From: Ascidia mentula
Lineage: Eukaryota; Chordata; Ascidiacea; Phlebobranchia; Ascidiidae
Direction: 5' to 3'
Assembly: GCA_947561715.1 (NCBI GenBank)
Contig: OX387197.1
Coordinates: forward strand, 15,187,001-15,251,000
DNA length: 64,000 nt
Positions 34,180 to 45,379 of this stretch are shown one piece after another (position 1 is the first letter of the stretch; each line of letters begins with the position of its first letter). A model generated the notes under the pieces. That model searched no databases, was not told the DNA's origin, and worked only from the letters and a program-made list of their open reading frames with translations. The position numbers and the translations under genes were made by a program.

Positions 34180-37100
34180 TGGTAAAGGGTGTTGACAACG
34201 TCGGCCAGGACTTCCTCGAGAAAGGGGTTGTCCCTATTTCGCTGTATAGATAGTTTTAAGCGTAAAGAGGTTTTGCAGGATGTTATCAAGTGCCTGGGTA
34301 TGTCATTGATGGGTCGTGTGTCATGTTTGATTCTGTTTCGTATTTTTCAGATAGTGTGTGTTAGTGAGGTGTTTAAAAGTGCTCCTAATGTTTTCGTGTA
34401 AGGTGTTATATTATGAAGTGTTGGGAAGGCGATGTGTAAAGGTGTGTCAAAAGGACAGGTGTTTAGATCAGATAAAGTTTGAAAGGCGTTGCGAATCAAG
34501 GAGAGAAGAGGCTGAATGGAAAGACAATCGTGGAATAGATGAGAAAAAGTTTCAAAGGGGTAATTGCATAAGTAACAGTGAGGTTGCTGGTCCAGGGGAA
34601 GGTAGGATTTTTGACAGTTTAGCGGTAAAATTTTATGGGTAAGCCGGTAATTAAAGGATTTTAAGTAATTCGGGAATATCGGGTGGTGGATTTGGACCCA
34701 GTCGTTGAATTGGTGAGGTGTCGTAGCGTTGTCAATAATACGGAGGTATAGGGGTTTTGTTTTGTGTGACATCAGCTCGGCTTCTGTGAGGTTCAAGGTT
34801 TTTAAAAGTTCTAACAGGAATTTGTAGTGGGGAGAGGGTGTGATTGCCTGCGGGAGAAAGTTTCTGGTTCGTAGGTGGAAAAGTTTGCTGAGGGAGAGGC
34901 CAAGGTTGTATTCGATGAATGAAAGCTGTGCGGTTGTCGGGGTTTCTAAAAGGCGGTGGTTATAATATTGTTTGATAGGATAGAGAAGTGATAGGTCAGC
35001 GTAGAGGGGAATGTTTGACGCGCCGTAACCGCCATAGTCACGACGGGCTGCCAGGATGTTAATTGGCAAGGTTGGATTGTTTGGGCCGACGACGAACTTT
35101 ACCACAATGCCGTCGATCCGTTCTCGTTGCAGGGTTGGTAGGGGGTAAGTTTTAGCGAGGTATGAAATTTGGGGTAAAAGTATAGTCTTAGTGAGGATGC
35201 ATTTAGAATCAAAAGTGAGAAACGGGTTGCTGATAGATTTGGCGCGGGATTGCAAAGAGGTGACTGCCTTGTGCCATGCCGCGGTAATGTCCGATGGTGC
35301 GCCTATTGGGGTATTTAACGGTGTTATAGACTTAGGGTTCCATTTTATCTGAGATAAGGTTGGGTCGTCATGGGGGGGTCGAAGAATGCCGAGGGCTTTG
35401 GTGAGGGAATGCCGATGAGCCACCACTAGGGTGACGTCATCGATCGGCGTAAGCGATTGCCTTGGGTGTGTTGCGGCACGGCACGGGGGTTGAATCAATA
35501 GAAGCGTCGTTTTGTAGGGCAACGAGGAGCGGATCTAGGGCAATCAGGAAGAGGTTCAGACTAAGGGGGTCACCTTGTCTGACTCCTCTCCTGATGGGAA
35601 AGTCCCTTGTGGCAAAGCCGTTTACGAAGGCCCGGGAGTTGGCGCTAGAGTGAAGTGCAGAAAGATAATTAGTAAAGCAAGTCGGAAAGCGTTTGAGATG
35701 TAACTGGAGAAGTAGCCATGAAAATGAAACTGAGTCGAAAGCTTTTTGAAAATCTAGGGAAACGAAGAAGGTGTCCGAATTGATTGAGGATGCGTGGTGG
35801 TGGAGATCGCGTAAGAGTAGAGTTGCGTTGGAGGTTGAAGAGCCGAGAATAGCGAATTGATTACTTGAGAGAATGTCGGGTATAAAGGGTTTCAAGCGGA
35901 GGTTCAAGAGTTTGTGTAGGATTTTTAGGTCTGTGTTTAACAAAGAAATAGGGCGGTAATTATTTAACAGGGTGAGATCGTTTTTTTTATGAATAAGGGT
36001 CAAATGTCCGAGGTTGAATTCTGATGGGGTATATGAATTGAAGTATGAAAAATTAGGCGCGTCGGTGAGGTCGGCCCCGATCAGGTCCCAGTAGTGCGAG
36101 TAAAACTCGATGCTGAGACCGTCGGGGCCGGGGGTTTTGCCAGTGGGAAAGAGAGGGAAAGGGTTTGTTTAATTTCCTGTTGTGTGATGGGGCGCGAAAG
36201 TGCTTCGAGGTGTTGTTCCGGGATAGGTTTGGGAGGAATTCTAATGAAATGGTTATCAGGGCTGGGTGCTGGTAGTTGTTGGTCCGCGTAGAGGGTTTCG
36301 AAAAAATGTCGGGTATGTGAGAGGAGTTCCTTAGGAGTGGATCGAGGGGGACTGTGGTTATCCTGGAGTTCGAGTATGGGGGCGTGGCGGCGGGTGGGGA
36401 TTAACTTAGAATAAAGGGTTTTATCAGCTATATTTTTAAATTGAGGGTCAGAAGAAAGGGATCGGAGGATAGATGTGCGGGATTTTGAGATGTAGAGTTC
36501 CTTAAGGGATTTTTTGGCGGATTGGAATTTATCGAAATTTACAGGTGATGGGTCGTCGTTGAGGATTTGGCGGTAGGTTTCAAATTGTTGCTGTAGGGTT
36601 TGGGTTTCTTTGCGTGATTGTTGGGCCAGGAGTTTTGAATGGGTTTGTGTGATCTGTTTAAATTTAAATTTTAGTGTTAACCAGTAGTCCAGGGGGTTGG
36701 AGTGAAGGGGAGCCAAGGTTTGCCATAAAGGGTAGATTTGTCTAAGATTTTGGGAAAACTGAGGGTCATGGAGGGTATTTACATTATTTTTCCAGGATCC
36801 ACGGCCTCTTGGGGGTGCGGAAATGAGGTTTAGAGTTGTTAGCACTGCGTCGTGGTCGGAAAAGGGGCAAGGCGAAAAGGAATGATGTTTAGGAATTAAT
36901 TGTCTTGATGTGTATAATCTATCGATGCGTGACTGGGTCCCTGGGGCGCGACGTGAGTATTGACGGAGGGTTGGGTGGAGAATTCGAAAGGTGTCTTGTA
37001 GGTCAAAAGTGGCTATTAATTTAATGAGTGAATGACTTGGTTGGCGGTTGGCTGTTGGGGGTGTCTGTCCAGGGCGGGGTCTACTACACAGTTGAAATCA

Positions 37101-37546
37101 CCGGCGAATACTATGGGGTGGGAAGAGGAGATATACGGGAAGAGGGAGTCGAAGAATTTGTTGTTGAATATATAATTTTTTGTGCCGGAGGGTGCGTATA
37201 TATTAACCAAGTGAAAGGTGTGGGTCAGGGTTGATATGTCGGCCGCAATGATGCGACCTTCAGAGTCAGAAACGGAATTAAGGATTTGGAGATTGGAGGA
37301 ATTCAGAAGAACTGCGACACCCCCCAGGCAGAGCCTTTTAGAGGTGCCGAGTTTAAGAGGATGGGGCCGTGGGTCCATTCGGACTTCCACAGGGATTCGG
37401 TATGGGGGGGTAGAGTGAGTTTCTTGTAAGCAAAAAAGGTCAAAGTTCAAAGAGGAAAGGTACCGAAACAGGGCCCTTCTCTTGGTTGCCTGGCCTAAGC
37501 CGTTAACGTTTAACGTACATATACGCAAATAAGATGTAGGCGCCAT
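34180..37546 (-). pseudogene. LINE ORF2 of E7, disrupted
   Basis: Starts MAPTSYLRICTLNVNGLG at 37546. Endonuclease blocks LQETHSTP, FAGDFNCVVDPALDRHP and RLYTSRQLIPKH are present, and the linker 36845-36081 is intact. The RT gives NYRPISLLNTDLKILHKLLN, FVSLDFQKAFDSVSFSWLL and RRGVRQGDPLSLNLFLIALD. Near the YADD motif (about 35440) a frame change splits AIAYAD from DVTLVV. The C-terminal part (35522-34347) is open, with CYLCNYPFETFSHLFHDC, a C-X2-C-X8-H-X4-C motif like that at the end of L1 ORF2. Four to five frame changes in all make the copy inactive. Confidence 0.85.
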
Positions 37547-37605
37547 TGTGACTTTAAACGAAAACAAAACATAAACAAAGTCACGTGGTATTAATTTGGG
37601 TCGTT

Positions 37606-39222
37606 CTAAAGACAGGTGGTGTTGAAGTCATTCGGAATGACCGTTTCACAACTACACACGGTTTGTTCCCCGGGCAATAGATTAAAAGTGGCGCCGCAGT
37701 TGCAACTAATTAAAAGCCGTTGGCATTTTTTGTTCGTGCAGCGGGATGGGCTTATATAAGCCTCATCCGGAGCCCAATTGCCGCAGCGGCATTTTAAATG
37801 TAGGGTTCCGCATAAGCATACAATATTCTTGCCTGTGTACGCGGTATGGCAACATGCCGTTTTCTTCGGAATCGGTGGTGATTCGCTCTGCTTCCGTTTG
37901 CGCGAACGTACTTCGGTGAATAGCTCGTCGTCCCGCACTAGTGGTTTCGGTGTGGATGTGGCCACAGGTAATGATTGGTGTGTTGGGGTTGTAGCGGTAG
38001 CGGTATCGGCCAACTCGGGCCGCGGGATACGGTGATGTACCGCCTCTGGTGTCTTGCTATCTCGAACACCGGTGACCGTTGCGGCGCTAGAGGGTGGTAG
38101 CGCCTCTGCAGACTTGTTGTTGTTGTGACGCGTAGTAGCGGTATTAGCCAACTCGGGCTGCGGGATGCGTCGATGTACCGCCTCTGGTGTCTTGTCTGTT
38201 ATTCCTTTAACGAGCGTTGGGGCGCTAGAGAGTGGCGCCTCTGGAGACTTTACGCCGCTTCTTGTGACGTCAGCTGTCACGGTCGGGGGCGAACGGTCAA
38301 CAGCTGGTTCGCCAGGTGTGACGTCAGCCGTCACAGTCGATGGCGCAGCGCCAGCAACAACAGGTGTCGTTTTTGGATTTCCACCTGGCGCAATCTTATC
38401 ACCGACGCCAGGTGTGACATCTGGCACATGCAGGTGCACAGATGTTGCGACGTCTAAGGTCGCTTGTTTGTTATGGTCCGGCGCATTGTCAGCTGCCGCA
38501 TTTGACGTTGTGGCGTTAGACATGTTTGCCTCTGGAGCCTTCTTATCTGGACGGTTTTCTTGTTCTTGCACATTCGGCGCTTTATCGCCGGCACTTTCTT
38601 TCACGGCTGACTGCCTTCGCTCTTCGGCTTGCCTTGCAAAGCTTGGACAGTCACTTTTAACATGGCCCATCTCCATACAAAAATCGCACTTCTTGGGCTG
38701 GCCGTTATATTTTACTTCAACCACATTTTTGCCGAGGCGCACCCGTTCTGGAATTGGGTTGTCTTTCAACACAGAACCCTTCACAATGATAATGCGTTTG
38801 CCTCCGTAGAGGCCATAGTCATCGTTTGTTTTCCACCCTCTAATTGTAGAGGCGTATTTTGCAAAATAGGCGAGTAGCGTTTGCATCGGGATGTGCGAGA
38901 GGGTCACACACTCTTCGTCCTCGCAACGTGCGGTTGCGTACACAGGCTTTCCTGTCGCTCTCAGCGCCATGGCGAATTCACGGGCCTTATCTTTTGATGG
39001 GCAGTAAAATTTAACTCTGCCATTCGAAAATTGTAATAGACCTTCAGGGAAGGTCCGCCAGCGAATGTTATGTTGGCGCAACAAAGCCAAAATCTCTGGA
39101 TGCTTCAGCCCTGGGTTGAAACGGGCGTCTACCTCCAGGTTCTCGTCCGTATCAAACGGATCTTTTACTGGCACAGATCGGGCCGCCACACTGGGCCCGG
39201 CTACAGCTTTTGCATAATTCAT
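37606..39222 (-). CDS. LINE ORF1 protein of E7
   Basis: A 538-residue open frame starts MNYAKAVAGPSVAARSVPVK. An RRM-like region spans about residues 25-170 (FNPGLKHPEILALLRQHNIR, then YGGKRIIIVKGSVLKDNPIP), followed by the CCHC knuckle CDFCMEMGHVKSDC near 185-198. A long Pro/Thr/Ala-rich linker repeats KTPEAVHHRIPRPELADTAT and PPTVTADVT. The tail has about 14 cysteines (CLCGTLHLKCRCGNW, RCTNKKCQRLLISCNCG, VCSCETVIPNDFN). Such proteins bind element RNA and accompany the RT. The upstream in-frame ATG at 39255 is less likely because the ATG chosen here aligns with MSYASVVAG in E12. ORF2 starts about 60 bases after its stop. Confidence 0.85.
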   Translation of the reverse strand: MNYAKAVAGPSVAARSVPVKDPFDTDENLEVDARFNPGLKHPEILALLRQHNIRWRTFPEGLLQFSNGRVKFYCPSKDKAREFAMALRATGKPVYATARCEDEECVTLSHIPMQTLLAYFAKYASTIRGWKTNDDYGLYGGKRIIIVKGSVLKDNPIPERVRLGKNVVEVKYNGQPKKCDFCMEMGHVKSDCPSFARQAEERRQSAVKESAGDKAPNVQEQENRPDKKAPEANMSNATTSNAAADNAPDHNKQATLDVATSVHLHVPDVTPGVGDKIAPGGNPKTTPVVAGAAPSTVTADVTPGEPAVDRSPPTVTADVTRSGVKSPEAPLSSAPTLVKGITDKTPEAVHRRIPQPELANTATTRHNNNKSAEALPPSSAATVTGVRDSKTPEAVHHRIPRPELADTATATTPTHQSLPVATSTPKPLVRDDELFTEVRSRKRKQSESPPIPKKTACCHTAYTGKNIVCLCGTLHLKCRCGNWAPDEAYISPSRCTNKKCQRLLISCNCGATFNLLPGEQTVCSCETVIPNDFNTTCL

Positions 39223-39268
39223 GTTGCAAAACAGAATTTGGTGCGTCAAAGACAACAGAACACACCCT

Positions 39269-39347
39269 GGCCGCTTGCCGCCTAACCTCTACTAAACAAT
39301 ACGAAATAGTGGCCCTAAAAAGGGCCGGGCTGGCTAAACAAGCGACC
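39269..39347 (-). other. 5' UTR paired RNA element of E7
   Basis: GGTCGCTTG (39347-39339) pairs with CAAGCGGCC (39277-39269) with one U-G pair, enclosing the perfect hairpin GGCCCT-TTTT-AGGGCC (39326-39311). Confidence 0.65.
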
Positions 39348-39740
39348 TCAAGTATCTCCTCCAAACACATTCACAGCTGACAATTTAGTTTCAAAAGAAG
39401 TTCCAAAAAATAAACTGGTAAATTCTTCCGATAACTGCCCTGAACAACTTGTAAATGATTAAATAGAGAAAATATTTTTTTTTTTTTTTTTTATATTTTA
39501 TTCGGGCACTTTAAAGGTGCCCAGCGAGTAACGAAAAAACGATAAACAACAGAAACTAGCGCAAACAAAGGATAGATACAGTATTTACAGATATTTACAG
39601 GAAGAGAGCGCGACATAAAAGAGGAGAATTACACTATTATTGTTATTATTATGGAAGAGAACGCAAGTAAAGAGGAGAGTTACACTGTTAACTGGGAGAG
39701 GAAGAAAGCGCTAAAAAGGGGTACACTCTGTGGGGTCCTG

Positions 39741-42700
39741 TTATCTATGTAAAAAATCTCTGGCTTTGGCAAGTACCACCTCGAGGAGGGGGTCTGGCCT
39801 TGTCCGCAGTAACTGATATTTAAGGTTTAGCGATTGTCGGAAGGATTGGGTCAGCTTTCTTGGGATATTTCTAGCATCATTGGGGTTCTTTTTAACTTTA
39901 TTTCGGGTTTTCCATATTGTGTGGGTAAGGGTGGTGTTTAAAATAATGATGAGTGCTCGGTGCTCGGGTGTATTATCGTTAAGTAGTTGGGGAAAATATA
40001 AATAAGTAGGATTATCGAAATAATAGGGGTTTTGTGGCATCAGTGCTCTAAGAACTGAAATAACTTAAGAACGAAGTGGTTGAATTTGGGTGCATTCAAA
40101 AAATAAATGTTTGTTAGTTTCGTATTTGTTAGAACAAAAGGTACAAAAGCAATCATTGTCTAAAAGAAAGGGGGTATATGTCGACTTAAGGGGTAGCAAA
40201 TTATAAGTAATACGAAAATTAAAAGTCTTTAAATAATTGGGTATAGAAGGATGATGAACCAAGGACCAATCTGTCAACTGAAAAGGGGTTGATTCGGGAT
40301 TTGTCAAACGCAAATAAAGAGGTTTTAACTTAGGAGAAAGTAACTCAGATTCAGTGGGAGCAAACTTAAAAGTAAGGTCCAAAAGATATTTGTAGAAAGG
40401 AGAAGGTGTTGTGGCATGAGGTAAATTATTTCGGGTGCGTAAATTAAAAAACTTAGAGAGGGGTAAACCAATATTGAACTCAACGAAAGAAAGAGCAGGG
40501 GTTGTGGGGGTATCCAAAATTCTATGTTTATAGTAGTTTTTAACAGGAAAGAGAAAAAATAGATTTGAGTAAAGTGGTATGTTGGCGACGCCATACCCGC
40601 CAAGGTCACGCGACGCCGCCAGGGTTTGGATGGGAAGGGTAGGATTGTGGTGACCCCCAACGAAGCCTGCCACAATGCTGTCTACCGCTTCCCGCTGTCC
40701 TTCAGGGAGAGGGTACGATTTTGCTAGATAAGATATATGGGGAAGGAGTAATGTTTTAGTGAGAATGCTTTTTGAATCATAGGTCAGAAAGGGGTCGCTT
40801 ATAGAGGAGACACGGGTACGTAAAGAGAAAATGGCTTTGCGCCATGCCGCGGTGATTGAGCTGGGGTGTCCTATTGGTATATTTAATGGGCTTATGGCCT
40901 TATTGTTCCAAGTTATACGGTATTGGGTAAAATTATGAGGGGGATTGATGGTGGCGATCGCCTGGGTTTTGGTGGGATTAACGGTTAAGCCTGATGTACT
41001 GGAAAATTTTGTGACGAGGTCGAGGGCAAGTAAGAGGGAGTCGCGGCCGGTCACCGCTAGGGTGACATCGTCCGCGTAGGCGATCGCTTTGGGAACGTTG
41101 CGACATGGTGCGGGAATAGATCTAATTGGGTGGTTTTGAAGGGCAGCAAGAAGCGGGTCGACAGCAATCAGGAAGAGGGTCAGGCTAAGGGGGTCACCTT
41201 GCCTAACACCTCTCCTGATCGGGAAACCCGTTGTGGCAAACCCGTTGAGGAGGGCTTGTGATGAGGATGAAGAATAGAGTGAAGATAAAAAATCAGTAAA
41301 AAGCGGGGGAAAGCGTTTTAGTTTTAATTGCAAGAGGAGCCAGTCATGAGAGATGGAATCGAAAGCTTTTCGGAAGTCAAGAGAGATAAAAAAGGAGTCC
41401 GAATTACGTTTTTTAGCTGAATAGTGAAGGTCGCGGAGGAGGGTAGTTGCATGAGAAGACGTAAAACCAAGTTGGGCAAACTGATTAGGGGAAATTAACT
41501 GTGAAATAAAAGGGGTAATACGTAAATTAAGTGTTTTAGTCAAAATTTTATAATCTAAATTAAGAAGGGATATGGGGCGATAGTTTGATAATAAAGAAGG
41601 GTCAGATTTTTTGAAAATAAGAGTAATGTGGTTAGGAGGGGTATAAGCGTTAAGAAAGGTCACAATTAAGGGCTGATGTGAGGTCGGCCCCGATCAGGTC
41701 CCAGAACAGTTTGTAAAACTCTGAACTGAGACCGTCGGGGCCGGGGGTTTTACCATAGGGAAAAAGAAAAAACAATTTTTTAATTTCTGAAACTGAAAAG
41801 GGGGCAGATACATTTTCTAAAAAAGAATCAGGAATAAACTTAGGAGGTTGTTTAAGAAAAATGTTCGTGGGGGCTGGTAACTCAAGATTTTGATTAGAAT
41901 ATAACAACTTAAAAAAATCAAAAGTATGTGAAAGCATTTCTTTGGGGGTAGTTAAAGCAAGGCCAACAGAATCTTGTAACTCAAAAATAGGGGGATTAAG
42001 TTTTAAAGGAAGAAGTTTTGCGTAAAGGGCTTTGTCAATGATGGGTTCAAAATTAGGGTCTGAAGATAAGGATTTAAGTAAATTAGAACGGGAAGATTCC
42101 AAATGAAAATTAAGTAAGGATTTTTTAACAGAATAAAAGAATTAAAATGTTCTTTCAACGGAGAGAAATTAAGAGTAGTTCTGATGGTGTCAAGGGATTG
42201 TTGGAGGGAAAAAACATAATCACGTGATTCTTTAATTAAACGTTTCGAATGGGAAATTATAAGGGATTTAATTTAAACTTTAAGGGATAACCAAAAATCA
42301 AGGGGGTTGTTAAACATAGGAGCTAGTGAAGACCAAATAACATAATGACGGTTTAAATCATAAACAAAAAAGAGGTCGTAAAAGGTTTTGACATTATTTT
42401 TCCATGGGCCTCTGCCCCTTGGTGGAGCAGAGACCAAATTAAGAGTAAGGATAACAAAATCATGATCGGAATAGGGACAGGTAATAAAAGCATGATTTTT
42501 AGGCGTTAAATTAGGAGTAACATAAATTCTATCCAAACGGGACTGAAAATTAAAAGAACGACGGGAAAATTGAACTAAATCGGGGTGGAATATACGAAAA
42601 GAGTCTATACGAAAAACTTAAAAAGGTTAGTTAATTGTGCTAGATTTGTGCTGGGGGGAGAGGTTTTGATAGGGGGAAATTTATCTAATGAAGGGTTTTC

Positions 42701-43111
42701 AACACAATTAAAATCTCCAGCCAAAATTATAGGGTGCGGTGATGTAACATAGTTAAAAAATAAATTATTACTAACCGGGTTTCCAGAGGGGGCGTAGATG
42801 TTGACAATATGGAGGGTGTGGGTGCGGGTTGAGATGTCGACCGCGATAATACGGCCGGCAGAGTCAGAAACAGATTTTAGAATTTGAAGGTTCGGAGAAT
42901 TGAGAAGAACTGCGACACCCCCTTTGGCGTAGCCTTCGTAGGGTGCCGAGTTTAAGAGGGCAGGGCCGGAAGTCCATTCGGACTTCCAGAGAGATTCGGT
43001 TTGGGGTGAAGAGTGAGTCTCCTGTAGGAGATAGATGTCAAAAGCTAAAGAGGAAAGATGGCGGAACAAGGCCTGCCTTTTGGTGGCCAGGCCCATGCCA
43101 TTTACATTCAA
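39741..43111 (-). pseudogene. LINE ORF2 of E8, disrupted
   Basis: The endonuclease part (43111-42605) reads NVNGMGLATKRQALFRHLSS, LLQETHSSP and LAGDFNCVENPSLDKFP; RIYVTPNLTPKNHAF and CPYSDHDFVILTLNL follow at 42536. The long open stretch 41663-40065 carries the RT: NYRPISLLNLDYKILTKTLN, SLDFRKAFDSISHDWLL, RRGVRQGDPLSLTLFLIAVD and AIAYADDVTLAVTGRDS, then CTFCSNKYETNKHLFFEC. The C-terminus continues in another frame at 40040. Around four frame changes lie between endonuclease and RT (42100-42600) and at the 3' side. Confidence 0.85.
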
Positions 43112-43253
43112 AGTACAAATTTTTATTTGTGACGTAATTACTTTTGGTTATTTTAACAAAAAATACAAGAACAAACATACAAACTACGAAAAAATACACT
43201 AACAGGTCCATTATTATTGAAGTTTCCATTACAAATGATTAATTAATATGAAT

Positions 43254-44366
43254 TTATATTGTTGTTTGGTTGAAATCAGTTGGTATGCGGACCCCACAGT
43301 TACACGTTATTTTTTCTTTTTCTTTTACTCGGTAAAATTCTTTACATGTGCATTGCACGCATAATACAGTACAACCGGGGCATCTTACTTTGGTCCCATA
43401 ATCCACAGCAGGGCTCCAAGTACCACATTCGCACTTTAAGTATAATTTTTCGCATTGGCACGTAAAGTCACTGACCTCGCTTGGGATTCGTGTGCGGCAG
43501 CACCTTGTATAGGAGTTCCTTGATCTCCTGTTGCGTTTGCGTGGTTGCGGTGTGCTGGTGTGTGGTTCTGGTAGAGCCAGCCCGGTGCTGTTCGCAGTTG
43601 ACAAGAAGTCAGAGGGAACTCCTTCTGATGACGTTGTGTCGGTGTCGGTGTCGGTGTCACCGACACAACGTCATCAGAAGGAGTTCCCTCTGACTTCTTG
43701 TCCCTCTGACTTCTTGTGGTGGGGTTGTTGCTGTTGCTGCTCCTGTTGGTGGTTCTTGCGGCGGAGTTGCGGGCACTCCTCCTTTTCGTGGCCCATTTCT
43801 CGGCAATAGTTGCAGTGCGGTGCTTGGCTAGGGTAATAGAAAGAAAGTTTTACTCCATCGAGCCATACCTCGCGGCCAATTGGATGGGTCTTTATAGTCG
43901 AGGTCTTGACCATGAAAGCTCTTTTCCCCGCTTCCTTTCGCCGAGGATCCAGCATATTCCAGTGACGGGTTACTGGGGAGTGTCCTTGTACAAAATTCTT
44001 CACCGTTTGGGTGCTCATCCACGGTGGGACATAGGAAACGACCATTCTTTCGATGTCTTCTGTGTACGGTTCTGCGTACACGGGTCGTCTGGTGCTCATC
44101 AATTCTGCTGCGAATTGTTTTGCATGATTTTCAGTAATAGTACAAAAAGTCACCTTGCCGGCTGGGTATTGTATGAATCCTTTCAGCCGGTCAAGGTCGA
44201 ACTTCATGGCATCGAGGATCTCGTAGATCTCCGTCCTCTTTAAACCGGGATTGAATCGAGCCTCGATCTCTCCGCGTCGGTCGACTGGGTAGGTTCTGGC
44301 GGGAACACCTCCTGTTGATTTGGCGGCGGTGGGCGCCATGGGCGCCGAGGCTACTGCTGCATAGCT
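43254..44366 (-). pseudogene. LINE ORF1 of E8
   Basis: From the truncated start the frame reads SYAAVASAPMAPTAAKSTGG, then EARFNPGLKRTEIYEILDAM, an RRM-like region, PPWMSTQTVKNFVQGHSPVT and the knuckle CNYCREMGHEKEEC, followed by a Gln-rich stretch. After a foldback at 43600-43702 the frame changes; the C-terminal part (43604-43254) gives RRSRNSYTRCCRTRIPSEVS, CQCEKLYLKCECGTWSP, CPGCTVLCVQCTC and CNCGVRIPTDFNQTTI. Confidence 0.8.
43600..43702. repeat. Perfect 45-bp inverted repeat in E8 ORF1
   Basis: Bases 43600-43644 are the exact reverse complement of 43658-43702; the 13-base loop is made of TCGGTG repeats. A 16-bp direct repeat (CCCTCTGACTTCTTGT) follows. Confidence 0.92.
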
Positions 44367-44640
44367 TCTTTCTTTTTTTTTATTTTTTTATTCGGGCAAC
44401 GTAAATAACGACCACGAATTAAAGCAACAGGCGTAATAAACTGAGCGGTTAAAGTTTAACTGAGGTGGGAGACGGCGTAAAAATAAAGGTCTGGACACTA
44501 ACGGAATTGCGATAAAGCGCGAATAAACGATTGTGTTAAATCACAATGTTGTATTGTAGTCCTCCGGGATTTTGATTCCACAAGGGCATGCAACTCTGGC
44601 GGTCGCATAGAAACGGCCACAGTTGCAACGGATCACTGAA
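44367..44640 (-). mobile_element. LINE fragment E9: ORF1 tail plus 3' UTR and poly(A)
   Basis: The minus strand reads IRCNCGRFYATARVACPCGI then KIPEDYNTTL and a stop near 44545, the cysteine-rich end of an ORF1, followed directly by about 150 bases of 3' UTR, CCCGAATAAA and a mixed poly(A). No ORF2 is present, so it is a deletion derivative or a truncated copy of an ORF1-only element. Its left neighbour is the ORF1 start of E8. Immediately upstream, TTTTTTTTTCAG resembles a splice acceptor. Confidence 0.65.
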
Positions 44641-44734
44641 AAAAAAATTGGGTGTGTAGAGGCCAAATATATTGGGTGTTTGCCACAAACCATGTTGGGT
44701 TCATTCGTGGGGAAACCCAATAAACTTAACTGGG

Positions 44735-44880
44735 TTGTAAAAACCCAAAATACAGTTTGGGTTTTTAGTGTTCAATACCCAAAATACAGTTTGGGTTTTT
44801 AGTGTTCAATACCCACAATACAGTTTGGGTTTTTATTGTTCAATACCCAAAATTCAGTTTGGGTACTTAGACTTAATGCA
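44735..44880. repeat. 34-bp minisatellite
   Basis: About four copies of CAATACCCAAAATACAGTTT plus GGGTTTTTAGTGTT lie in tandem; single TTGGGTT words scatter from 44650 to 44935. Confidence 0.85.
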
Positions 44881-45125
44881 TTACACCACAGGAACTTTTT
44901 GGGTTGCTAGAACCAAACATCATGCCACTTTTGGGTTACTGCATCCTGCCTGGTAATTGAGGATATAAAATGCAAACGTGATAATCATTATAGACTGCAA
45001 TTTATTTGCAGCGTTTCACATGAACACAACAAACGCAAAAGAAGCAAAAGCTGTGGCATAGCACAAATGTATATCGTACAGGTGCTGAAATCAAATTGTC
45101 CAAGTACATACTAGAGCCATAAAAA

Positions 45126-45309
45126 TCAATGAGAGCTGCAGACAGTAGTGCACACTGTTTCGACCTGTAGGGTCTCACCAGTGCATCTGGTGACTGCAGC
45201 ACTAATCTAGCATTTTAACCAGCAGGCACTGTGTCCGCCACAGTCACCAGATGCAGTAATGAGACCTTGCAGGTAGAAACAGTGTGCACCACTGTCTCAG
45301 CTCTCGTTA
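45126..45309. mobile_element. MITE-like inverted-repeat element
   Basis: About 75 bp at 45126-45200 are inverted, with some mismatches, at 45237-45309 (GAGAGCTGMAGACAGTRGTG, GCACACTGTTTC, TGCATCTGGTGACTG) around a 36-base centre. It encodes nothing. Confidence 0.7.
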
Positions 45310-45379
45310 GTTTTAGTTTTTAAACATCAAGCAATAATTACCTTAATCTTTGTAGTTACATTACAGTTTACAGTGCCTA

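Larger units (their letters stand above)
33543..39474 (-). mobile_element. LINE copy E7, near full length, 3' end in an SL gene
   Basis: The 3' end reads a GGGGACA/TGCCCC hairpin, CCGAATAAAATA, filler TTAA, then SL sequence. The 3' UTR has about three 125-bp repeats. ORF2 (37546 to about 34180) is broken by several frame changes; ORF1 (39222-37606) is open. The 5' UTR retains the paired element and, about 25 bases short of where the SL junction would lie, is interrupted by the poly(A) end of E8. It is the second most complete copy after E12. Confidence 0.85.
39475..44366 (-). mobile_element. LINE copy E8 (B family), poly(A)-ended
   Basis: Its 3' end reads the hairpin GGGCACCTTTAAAGTGCCC, CGAATAAAATAT and about 18 A, inserted in the 5' UTR of E7 rather than in an SL gene. 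ORF2 (43111-39741) and ORF1 (44366-43254) are both broken by frame changes. The 5' end stops exactly at the ORF1 start (AGAAGCTATGCAGCAGTAGC where E12 has ATGAGCTATGCC) and abuts the poly(A) of E9. B-family sequence differs clearly from E1-E7 and E12. Confidence 0.85.
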
